This document shows, piece by piece, positions 1-5,446 of a stretch of 6,581 nucleotides of DNA; within the stretch, counting starts at the first letter, position 1, and the number at the start of each line of letters is the position of its first letter. The position numbers were made by a program, and so were the translations under genes. Location of the stretch: positions 1 through 6,581 of the forward strand of contig JADFYX010000140.1 of the NCBI GenBank assembly GCA_015232795.1, given 5' to 3'. The notes below the pieces were generated by a model, which did no database searches, had not been told where the DNA came from, and saw only the letters and a program-made list of their open reading frames with translations. The stretch is from Magnetococcales bacterium (lineage in GTDB: Bacteria > Pseudomonadota > Magnetococcia > Magnetococcales > JADFYX01).

Positions 1-2
1 TC

Positions 3-332
3 CTAACTCTGCTGGGTGTGGCTGCTCTTGTTGTTTTTTTTCGTTTTTTTTCAGACGAGTTTAGTGTTGGCAGTGCTAAACAAAATGTTTCTTCAGTAGT
101 TACTCAGGTTGATCGGGGTAAGCGGGTTTCCCGAAGTTGCACTGCATGTCATGATTTAACCAGTGCCAAACGCACAACTCTTATCGGCCCACCCCTTTGG
201 GGTATAATCGACAACCCTTCCGGTTCGGCTGAAGGTTATAAATATTCCAAGGCACATATGGAAGCGGTAGAGGCTGGTTTGGTATGGACTGAGGATTTGT
301 GCGCCAAACGGTTGATATTCCGGCTAATTTAA
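3..332 (+). pseudogene. Class I cytochrome c, 5' partial and truncated at its 3' end
   Basis: The frame is open from the window edge and starts with a hydrophobic stretch (LTLLGVAALVVFF) that looks like a signal peptide or membrane anchor, so the true start is probably upstream. A GTG at 18 is possible but has no ribosome binding site. The heme c motif CTACH is at 138-152, followed by IGPPLWG and a GSAEGYKYSKA segment ending in GLVWTED. This order is typical of small soluble or membrane-anchored c-type cytochromes that carry electrons in the periplasm. In the family about 35-45 more residues follow, including a methionine heme ligand in a PGTKM-like loop. Here similarity stops at about 296, and the last dozen residues (LCAKRLIFRLI) are read from the antisense of a folK fragment. 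The distal heme ligand is therefore missing and the product is unlikely to work normally. The family call is firm; whether the break is genomic or an assembly join cannot be told from the sequence. Confidence 0.8.
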
Positions 333-420
333 TCTCAATATGCAGGCTAGACAAACCTTTGAGCAAATTGTTTAGGGGGTCAACATTTGCTCCAAAGGTT
401 ATGAGAACCGGGGTTGCCAC
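181..420 (-). pseudogene. folK: folK (HPPK) N-terminal fragment, broken after about 43 residues
   Basis: FolK transfers pyrophosphate from ATP to 6-hydroxymethyl-7,8-dihydropterin, the step after FolB in folate synthesis. The likely start is GTG at 420, five bases after the folB stop, with AGGAG a little upstream inside the end of folB. Residues 1-43 fit the HPPK N-terminus: a beta strand ending in ITFGANVDP (family pattern lGSNl.p), a helix with NLLKGLSSL, and ISTVWRTNP (family pattern vS..yrT.P). From about 292 downward the frame runs into the antisense of the cytochrome c gene and ends at 181 with proline-rich sequence unlike HPPK. A normal HPPK is about 160 residues and carries its metal-binding aspartates and ATP-binding arginines in the second half; none are present here. 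The tight folB-folK spacing supports the identity. The fragment should be inactive unless a complete copy exists elsewhere. Confidence 0.7.
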
Positions 421-425
421 AAGAT

Positions 426-788
426 TTACCTACTCCTCACAATAGTGACCCCTACTGTGCGGGCAAAACGGAGTGCTCCTGGTTTTTCCACTTGTACTTG
501 CACCGTCGTAACCCGTTCATCTTCCAGAGCTAATTCGGCAATTTTACTAGCTAGCATCTCAACCAAAAAAAAGCTGGAAGCTTCAGTCATGGCTATTATC
601 TGTTTACACAGGGTTTTATAGTTAACTGTATCTTCAATGTTATCGCTTTTGCCTGCTGCTGACAGATCCGTAAACAGAGTGATATTGATCAAGACATCTT
701 GCAGAGTCTTTCTCTCCCACTCTTGTATACCTATGACACATCGCAACTGCAGATCTTTTATATCTATCTTATCAATGTTGTTGCCCAT
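426..788 (-). CDS. folB: Dihydroneopterin aldolase FolB
   Basis: FolB is a cytoplasmic enzyme that splits 7,8-dihydroneopterin into 6-hydroxymethyl-7,8-dihydropterin and glycolaldehyde in folate synthesis. The 120-residue product matches the usual family length of about 120. It shows the N-terminal strand IDIKDLQLRCVIGIQEWER, with the conserved WE glutamate near residue 25, then the helix region FFLVEMLASKIAELAL, and the C-terminal VEKPGALR with the catalytic-type lysine near residue 102. I chose ATG at 788 because AGGGGG lies just upstream and the IDKI strand begins at the normal distance. A GTG at 824 would add 12 residues (QAISDAYTGGK region) that the family does not need. The gene is third in the leftward unit, 63 bases after the SDR gene and 5 bases before folK, which fits a folate module. 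Confidence 0.93.
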   Translation of the reverse strand: MGNNIDKIDIKDLQLRCVIGIQEWERKTLQDVLINITLFTDLSAAGKSDNIEDTVNYKTLCKQIIAMTEASSFFLVEMLASKIAELALEDERVTTVQVQVEKPGALRFARTVGVTIVRSR

Positions 789-851
789 TTTTCCCCCTGT
801 GTAAGCATCAGAAATAGCTTGCACAGCTACAACCGAATATAGTTTCTAGGA

Positions 852-1583
852 CTATTGTAAATGTTCACCGCCGTCGACCCGAATTATCTCCCCGGTGATA
901 TAATCGTGCTCAATTAAAAATATCATTGCCTTAACAATATCTTCTGGGCTTCCAGCTCTTGCTAGCGGGGTAGCTTTTGCAATTGCAGCAAAACTATCTT
1001 CTGGCTGCTCCGGGGCCGGAAGAATAGGACCGGGAGCAATGGCGTTTACCTGTATCCAGGGGGCCATCTCTTGGGCAGCAACTTGGGTCAATGTCCACAA
1101 ACCACTTTTTGCAGTGGTGTAGGCTATATGTCCCGGCCTGGGCCTTTTGATCCGTTGATCGATAATGTTGATAATTTTACCAGGAGTTTTGGGAGGTAGT
1201 TGAGCGGCAAACTCCTGCATCAATATAAATGGAGCGGTAAGATTAACACCTATATGTTCATGCCACTGCGCTAAATCAGTGTTGTTAAACAAACCGGGCT
1301 TGAAAATAGCTGCACTGTTGAGTAAGATTTGCACAGGACCAAAAAATTGTGCTGCCCGTTGCATAATAGAGACAACCTCCTCAGGTTTTGCCAAATCACC
1401 TTGTAGCATTGCAACCTGACCACCATCCTGGCGAATTTTGTTTGAGAGAAGTTCGGCCTCTTTTTGCGAGCTACCATAGTGTATAACAACCAAAGCGCGG
1501 GCTTGGGCCAACGCTTCTACACAGGCTTTGCCAATTCTTTTACCCCCTCCAGTTACTAAAACCGGAACCCCCCGCATATCCAT
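852..1583 (-). CDS. SDR-family pteridine/dihydrofolate reductase-like protein (FolM/PTR1 type)
   Basis: This is a 243-residue classical short-chain dehydrogenase/reductase with one Rossmann domain. The cofactor loop TGGGKRIG is at residues 11-18; the arginine in it and the HYGSS after the second strand suggest NADPH. The N(89)SAA motif, catalytic Tyr155 and Lys159 (YTTAK) and the C-terminal TGEIIRVDGGEHL segment are all present. The position 13 residues before the tyrosine, normally the catalytic serine, is Asp142 (IINIIDQ). The same substitution is known in Leishmania pteridine reductase PTR1 and in E. coli FolM, which reduce dihydrobiopterin/dihydromonapterin and weakly dihydrofolate. Together with folB directly downstream, this points to reduction of a pterin or dihydrofolate rather than a lipid or sugar. 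The exact substrate is inferred. The start at 1583 has AGGA a few bases upstream; an in-frame ATG two codons later is possible. It lies 29 bases after the RNase D gene in the same orientation, so co-transcription is likely. Confidence 0.85.
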   Translation of the reverse strand: MDMRGVPVLVTGGGKRIGKACVEALAQARALVVIHYGSSQKEAELLSNKIRQDGGQVAMLQGDLAKPEEVVSIMQRAAQFFGPVQILLNSAAIFKPGLFNNTDLAQWHEHIGVNLTAPFILMQEFAAQLPPKTPGKIINIIDQRIKRPRPGHIAYTTAKSGLWTLTQVAAQEMAPWIQVNAIAPGPILPAPEQPEDSFAAIAKATPLARAGSPEDIVKAMIFLIEHDYITGEIIRVDGGEHLQ

Positions 1584-1612
1584 ATTTTATCCTGTACCAC
1601 AATTTGTCATAA

Positions 1613-2260
1613 CTAATTACGCTTGAAAGAGTGGGAAAAAATATCCTCTTCATCCCATCCAGCCAAATCCAGACTAACCCGATGAGGGAGGAAATCCATA
1701 CAAACTTTTGCAAGCTCAACTCGATTATCACGTTGCAACATAGCCACTAGCTTATGTTTCATCTCAATTAAATGGATAACATCAGAGGCAGCATAGGATA
1801 TTTGCTGCTTAGACAACGTAGCAGATGCCCAATCGGAAGATTGCTGCTGTTTATCTAGCTCTATACCCAAAAGCTCAAGTGTGATATCTTTTAAACCGTG
1901 GCCGTCGGTGTAAGTACGCACAAGGCGAGAGGCAATTTTTGTACAAAAAGCCGGGGCTACCTGACATCCCAACCAGTGGCGCAGGGTGGCTAGATCAAAA
2001 CGGGCAAAGTGGAATATTTTTTCCACTTGTTGAGCCTCCAAAACAGCTTTCAAACGTGGGGCTTCATAACTTTTTGTCTGCACCAGAGTTATAATACCAT
2101 CTTCGTTACACATCTGAACCAAACAGAGCCGATCACGCTTGACTTGCAGACCCAAGGTTTCAGTATCGACAGCTAAATATTTACTTTGCATGTAACATTG
2201 ATACCGCTCTTCATCCAGATCATCCAATAGCACAAGAGGTTTTGCAGACTGTACTGTCAT
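1613..2260 (-). CDS. rnd: Short RNase D-type 3'-5' exonuclease (DEDDy family)
   Basis: The 215-residue protein is a single DEDDy exonuclease domain acting on RNA 3' ends with two metal ions. Motif I is VDTETLGL with Asp32 and Glu34, motif II is FHFARFDLATL with Asp89, and motif III is YAASD with Tyr156 and Asp160. The segment TKIASRLVRTYTDGHGLKD and the KQQQSSDWASATLS stretch are strongly characteristic of this family. E. coli RNase D is about 375 residues with HRDC domains after the nuclease; those are absent here. That matches the compact form common in Alphaproteobacteria and their relatives, so it is not a truncation. The ATG at 2260 has AAGGA about 7 bases upstream. It is the first gene of the leftward unit leading into the pterin genes. 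No functional link to folate is evident, so it is probably just a shared transcript. The symbol rnd is used by family similarity; the true cellular role could be processing of other small RNAs. Confidence 0.88.
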   Translation of the reverse strand: MTVQSAKPLVLLDDLDEERYQCYMQSKYLAVDTETLGLQVKRDRLCLVQMCNEDGIITLVQTKSYEAPRLKAVLEAQQVEKIFHFARFDLATLRHWLGCQVAPAFCTKIASRLVRTYTDGHGLKDITLELLGIELDKQQQSSDWASATLSKQQISYAASDVIHLIEMKHKLVAMLQRDNRVELAKVCMDFLPHRVSLDLAGWDEEDIFSHSFKRN

Positions 2261-2276
2261 GACTTTTCCTTCACAG

Positions 2277-2306
2277 TTATTATTTATAAAAAGATAGCAC
2301 GATCAA
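2277..2306 (-). promoter_or_regulatory. Possible promoter of the rnd-SDR-folB unit
   Basis: On the - strand, TTGATC (2306-2301) is followed after 18 bases by TAATAA (2282-2277), with an overlapping TATAAA at 2288-2283. The match is moderate. If TAATAA were used, transcription would start very close to the AAGGA ribosome binding site, so the TATAAA register or a more distant promoter is equally possible. Visual matching only. Confidence 0.25.
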
Positions 2307-2422
2307 AAAAAAATTGTAAATCTCGTTAACTCTTGGAAAGCAGATCTTTTTCTGGCATAGTCAGCAGATTCATTAAATTATGCTTTATTTAGTTTGTTCA
2401 TCCTAATATTAAAAATGTAACA

Positions 2423-2456
2423 TTGAACGATCTAGTTTTCAAAAAACAATTATAAT
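2423..2456 (+). promoter_or_regulatory. Possible promoter for the helical-repeat protein gene
   Basis: A perfect TATAAT lies at 2451-2456 about 95 bases before the ATG at 2550. The best -35-like hexamer, TTGAAC at 2423-2428, is 22 bases away, which is too long for a normal sigma-70 promoter. The alternative with a 17-base gap has a poor -10 (ACAATT). The divergent spacer 2261-2549 is very AT-rich, so a chance TATAAT is quite possible. Confidence 0.25.
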
Positions 2457-2499
2457 TTACGCAAATTTTCCTGTTTTGCAGTTTGTTATTTAATAAAAA

Positions 2500-2517
2500 T
2501 CTTCAAATCATTGAAGA
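2500..2517 (+). other. Small inverted repeat in the leader of the helical-repeat gene
   Basis: TCTTCAA and TTGAAGA form a perfect 7-bp stem around a 4-base loop (ATCA), ending 32 bases before the start codon and 21 bases before the AAGGAG site. It could be a small leader hairpin or an operator half-site pair. It is short and AT-rich, so chance is a real alternative, and it is not followed by a T-run, so it is not a terminator. Confidence 0.25.
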
Positions 2518-2549
2518 GAATCTATTCTGAAGTCTTTAAGGAGTGGACC

Positions 2550-3770
2550 ATGGCAGAACGAGACATCTACACATCGGAACAATTAGCAAAAATTCGTGCC
2601 ACCCTGGAGAATACCTTGGGTGAGACTGCTGAAGGTGCTGTAGAAAATCTAAATTCCCGCTTTACCCCAAAATCGGAAGGAGAAGGACCCGCCACTGCTG
2701 AGAGCCAAAAAAAGGCTGCTAAAGCCCAGAAAAAAGCAGAAGAGGCAAAAGAGGCAGCAAGCGTGGAAACCTTCATTGCAGAGAACAAACTTAAACACAT
2801 GATTGAGGTCATCCCAGATTTTAAAAATAATCCTGATGACATTACCGACCTAATCGCAGCTATTCTTAAACATCCAGACGCCAAAGCTTTCCACATGGTG
2901 GAGAGCCTACAAAAAATTAAGCCTGATGATGTGGCTCTAATCGATACTTTGGTCGATGGTATAACTTCTAAAAAAGGCATCAACCCCCTAATTGATGCCC
3001 TTCGCCATGCTACAGCAAGCCCCAAGGCAATGAAAACCCTGGCTTTGAGCATTGCTGAACAAGGCTCGGTCAACCATCTTATCCGCTCCATAGCCACCGC
3101 TCCACAAGGGCAGGCAGAGGCTGAAACAATCTGGGCAATGGAGATTATGGGCAAAGGCACCATGGAACAACTTTTAGAAGCAATGAAACTTCTAGATGAT
3201 GCCTCTCCTGGTATAGTAATTCTGGCTGCTGGCCTGGTAAACCGGAAAGAGTTAGCCATTGAACCACTGGTCCGAGCATTGGCAGCAGCAGCAGAAAACC
3301 ACAAAGCCAGTGGCATTCTTGCCTATGCTATGACCCAAATAGCAGACGAAACCCAACTAATAACCATGTTAGAAAAATATGTTACTGACGATACTGAGGC
3401 AGCAGAGATCTTTGTAGCAAAGTTGGTTCATAAAAGTTTGAAACAAAAAGGTAGACCTAAAATATTGTCTAAGGCATGTGGATTTATGCGTGGCGCATCT
3501 ATGGCAGGAAAGCTTCTCGCCATGGGTATTATTCTAGAGAAGAATGAACCCCAGCTTGAGAAAGCTTATGCCCGTATGAAAAGCCACGCAGTCGGGCGAA
3601 AAATGATCGCTGTTGCCATTAAAAACCTGGGAGGCATGAAAGCCATCAAACTGTTGGGCGGTGCCTTTTTCCAAGTATCAAAATTTGAGGATGAGGCTCG
3701 TACTGCGACAGCAGAAGCCAAAAAACGCTACAAAGAGATTGTTGAAGAGGTGTTCAAAGAGAGCGTGTAG
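2550..3770 (+). CDS. Uncharacterised HEAT-like alpha-solenoid protein
   Basis: I do not recognise this 406-residue protein. The start is ATG at 2550 because AAGGAG sits 6 bases upstream; a TTG at 2511 in the same frame would add 13 residues with no such site. Residues 1-40 are predicted helical and polar. Residues 48-73 are a Lys/Ala/Glu-rich helix (QKKAAKAQKKAEEAKEAA), probably a charged single helix or short coiled coil. From about 98 to 300 there are degenerate two-helix repeats of 30-33 residues, clearest at 144-173, 174-204, 205-235, 236-267 and 268-300, with pattern LI.A...A..P.A...LA..I...G. This is HEAT-like and suggests a protein-binding scaffold. Residues 303-375 are a more basic helical region, and the end (380-406) is again highly charged. 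There is no signal peptide or transmembrane segment, so it is probably cytoplasmic. It stands alone, divergent from rnd and convergent with purA, with its own terminator. No enzymatic motif is visible and the function is unknown. Confidence 0.85.
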   Translation: MAERDIYTSEQLAKIRATLENTLGETAEGAVENLNSRFTPKSEGEGPATAESQKKAAKAQKKAEEAKEAASVETFIAENKLKHMIEVIPDFKNNPDDITDLIAAILKHPDAKAFHMVESLQKIKPDDVALIDTLVDGITSKKGINPLIDALRHATASPKAMKTLALSIAEQGSVNHLIRSIATAPQGQAEAETIWAMEIMGKGTMEQLLEAMKLLDDASPGIVILAAGLVNRKELAIEPLVRALAAAAENHKASGILAYAMTQIADETQLITMLEKYVTDDTEAAEIFVAKLVHKSLKQKGRPKILSKACGFMRGASMAGKLLAMGIILEKNEPQLEKAYARMKSHAVGRKMIAVAIKNLGGMKAIKLLGGAFFQVSKFEDEARTATAEAKKRYKEIVEEVFKESV

Positions 3771-3797
3771 AAGTTTTTTATAATTTCATTTAGTCGC

Positions 3798-3845
3798 AAC
3801 AAAAAAAATCGTAGGAGCAAGCTTGCTCCTACGATTTTTTTTGTT
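3798..3845. terminator. Perfect 48-bp palindrome, probable bidirectional terminator
   Basis: The two 24-base arms are exact reverse complements with no spacer, centred on AAGCTT. The inner part is GTAGGAGCAAG/CTTGCTCCTAC, flanked on both sides by TCG and eight A/T pairs, so each strand's transcript gives a strong GC-containing hairpin followed by eight U. It lies 27 bases after the stop of the helical-repeat gene and 26 bases after the stop of purA, exactly where a shared terminator for convergent genes belongs. The core resembles REP-type palindromes known from Pseudomonas (GTAGGAGC...GCTCC), so it may be an acquired repeat that serves as terminator. Confidence 0.9.
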
Positions 3846-3871
3846 AGATCATGTAACTGTCTATATAAAGC

Positions 3872-5167
3872 CTACTTACCAAATGGGCTATCTATAATCA
3901 AGGTCTCTTCACGGTCGGGTCCTGTGGAGAGAATTGCAACTGGGGTTCCCACCAACTCCTCAAGACGACGAATATAATTCCGCGCCTCTTGGGGCAGACT
4001 ATCCATATTTTTACAGCCAACTGTAGAGCCTGACCAACCAGGCATCTCTTCATATATGGGTACACACGCCTCAAGGGTAGAGGCATCTGTTGGCATAGTA
4101 TCAATACGCATGCCATTTCTTTCATATGCAACACAAATTTTTAAAGTTTCTAAACCGTCTAAAACATCCAATTTTGTAAGAGCCAGGCCGGTTAAACCGT
4201 TAACCCGTGCAGAATGGTTAACCACCACCGCATCAAACCAGCCACAACGACGGGCACGACCTGTTGTTGCGCCCACCTCACCACCAACTTTAGCAAGATG
4301 CGCACCTACATCTTCAAATAGCTCAGTAGGAAATGGACCACTACCAACCCGGGTAGTGTAGGCTTTAACAATACCCAAAACATAATCAATGGCTGTGGGA
4401 CCAATTCCTGCCCCACTACATGCACTACTTGCAACAGTGGTGGAAGAGGTAACAAATGGGTAGGTTCCGTGCTCTACATCCAGCATGGTACCCTGCGCGC
4501 CCTCTAAAAGAATAGACCTGCCTGCTGCAATATCTTTAGAAAGAATTAGTGCGACATCATCAACATATGGAGCAAGAACTTCAGCCATACGCATAAAATC
4601 ATCACGGACGGTTTCAAAGTTAAAAGTTTGCGAGTCGTAGTAGTTCTCTAACATAAAGTTATGGTAGGCTAGATTTTCCCGCAATTTAGACTCAAACACC
4701 TGCTGGTTATAAAGATCGCCCATGCGAATACCACGACGGGCAACTTTATCTTCATAAGCAGGACCAATACCCCGGCCTGTTGTACCTATTTTACCTTTGC
4801 CCTTACGTTTTTCACGAGCCTGATCCAACTCACGGTGGTACGGCATAATCAGGTTGGTAAGAGAAGAAATTTTAAAGGAGCTACCACTCACCGTAATCCC
4901 TTGCTCACCCAACTTACTAATCTCTTCTATAAGAGCGGCTGGGTCTAAAACCACCCCATTACCAAGAGCCCAAACTTTACCAGAACGAAGAATTCCGGCC
5001 GGGATTAGATGTAAAATATATTTTTTACCCTCAATGACCAAGGTATGCCCAGCATTATGCCCCCCTTGAAAACGGACGACAGTATCAGCCGACTCCGTAA
5101 GTAGATCGACAATCTTACCTTTTCCCTCATCACCCCATTGGGTTCCCACAATAACGACGTTGGCCAT
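3872..5167 (-). CDS. purA: Adenylosuccinate synthetase PurA
   Basis: PurA joins IMP and aspartate, using GTP, to give adenylosuccinate, the first committed step from IMP to AMP, in the cytoplasm as a homodimer. The 431-residue product has the usual full length. It begins with VIVGTQWGDEGKGKIVDLL, containing Asp13 and the P-loop-like Lys16/Lys18, followed by GGHNAGHT with catalytic His41. Further on are the TTGRGIGPAYEDK IMP-binding loop, LLEGAQGTMLDVEHGTYP, the GATTGRARRCGWFD arginine loop and the LTKLDVLDG guanine-specificity motif. The C-terminus ending in LSTGPDREETL is also canonical. Its ribosome binding site is weak (GAGAG about 9 bases upstream). It is transcribed alone here, convergent with the helical-repeat gene and divergent from mshI. 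No hisZ, a frequent neighbour of purA in many proteobacteria, is found upstream. Nothing appears damaged. Confidence 0.98.
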   Translation of the reverse strand: MANVVIVGTQWGDEGKGKIVDLLTESADTVVRFQGGHNAGHTLVIEGKKYILHLIPAGILRSGKVWALGNGVVLDPAALIEEISKLGEQGITVSGSSFKISSLTNLIMPYHRELDQAREKRKGKGKIGTTGRGIGPAYEDKVARRGIRMGDLYNQQVFESKLRENLAYHNFMLENYYDSQTFNFETVRDDFMRMAEVLAPYVDDVALILSKDIAAGRSILLEGAQGTMLDVEHGTYPFVTSSTTVASSACSGAGIGPTAIDYVLGIVKAYTTRVGSGPFPTELFEDVGAHLAKVGGEVGATTGRARRCGWFDAVVVNHSARVNGLTGLALTKLDVLDGLETLKICVAYERNGMRIDTMPTDASTLEACVPIYEEMPGWSGSTVGCKNMDSLPQEARNYIRRLEELVGTPVAILSTGPDREETLIIDSPFGK

Positions 5168-5210
5168 CTTGATATCTCTCTCTTCGTTATAAGTCAGTTA
5201 CTAGGTCATA

Positions 5211-5239
5211 AGTATAATAACAGTGCAAAACCATCAACC
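5211..5239 (-). promoter_or_regulatory. Possible purA promoter
   Basis: On the - strand, TATACT (5216-5211) lies 44 bases before the purA ATG. A GGTTGA -35-like hexamer is at 5239-5234 with 17 bases between them, or TTGATG with 15. The -10 is reasonable and the -35 weak. ACCATTA occurs twice around here on the + strand (5237-5243 and 5270-5276), 33 bases apart, which could be regulator sites or chance. Confidence 0.3.
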
Positions 5240-5295
5240 ATTACCACTAATAATCATTTTTTGCAACTAACCATTAATAAATTCAACTTATAATT

Positions 5296-5331
5296 AGAGG
5301 TCAATAAAACAAAACACCTCTGTTTTTATTG
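5296..5331 (+). other. Overlapping inverted repeats upstream of mshI
   Basis: Two pairings compete. AGAGGT (5296-5301) can pair with ACCTCT (5316-5321). CAATAAAACA (5302-5311) can pair with TGTTTTTATTG (5321-5331) with one bulged T. Both cannot form at once. They lie just after a TATAAT at 5289-5294 that has no good -35. They could be an operator or a leader RNA with alternative folds, but the AT-rich context makes chance plausible. Confidence 0.25.
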
Positions 5332-5344
5332 GTTTAAAAATTGC
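5330..5344 (+). promoter_or_regulatory. Weak sigma-54-like -24/-12 element before mshI
   Basis: TGG at 5330-5332 and TTGC at 5341-5344 have the exact GG-N10-GC spacing of sigma-54 promoters, but the CAC of the -24 box is missing (TTT instead). It lies about 100 bases before mshI. Pilus genes are sometimes sigma-54 dependent, which makes the match worth noting, but it is partial. Confidence 0.2.
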
Positions 5345-5446
5345 CTTATCAATTACATAAGAGTAAGTTAATTAAGCGTATCAATAATTTATTAGATAAA
5401 ATAATTTCTTTATGGATCAAATCCTAACCCGGATATTTTATGAATT

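Noticed and set aside
297..426. A frameshift in cytochrome c with its C-terminus continuing in another + strand frame
   Set aside because: The other + frames give either stops or RQTVDIPANLISICRLDKP and a basic tail with no PGTKM-like methionine loop. The same bases read on the - strand give a convincing HPPK N-terminus.
789..824. GTG start at 824 for FolB
   Set aside because: The added 12 residues are not part of the family and the ATG at 788 has AGGGGG just upstream with normal family length.
2511..2549. N-terminal extension of the helical-repeat protein from TTG at 2511
   Set aside because: It has no ribosome binding site and overlaps a small inverted repeat; the ATG at 2550 has AAGGAG at ideal spacing.
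2567..3316. A 249-codon open frame antisense to the helical-repeat gene
   Set aside because: Its product is Ser/Ala/Arg-rich with no recognisable motif, and it mirrors the codon pattern of the well-supported + strand gene with a strong ribosome binding site.
4056..4361. Open frames overlapping purA on the opposite strand and in a shifted frame
   Set aside because: purA is full-length with every expected motif; the overlapping frames have no family features.
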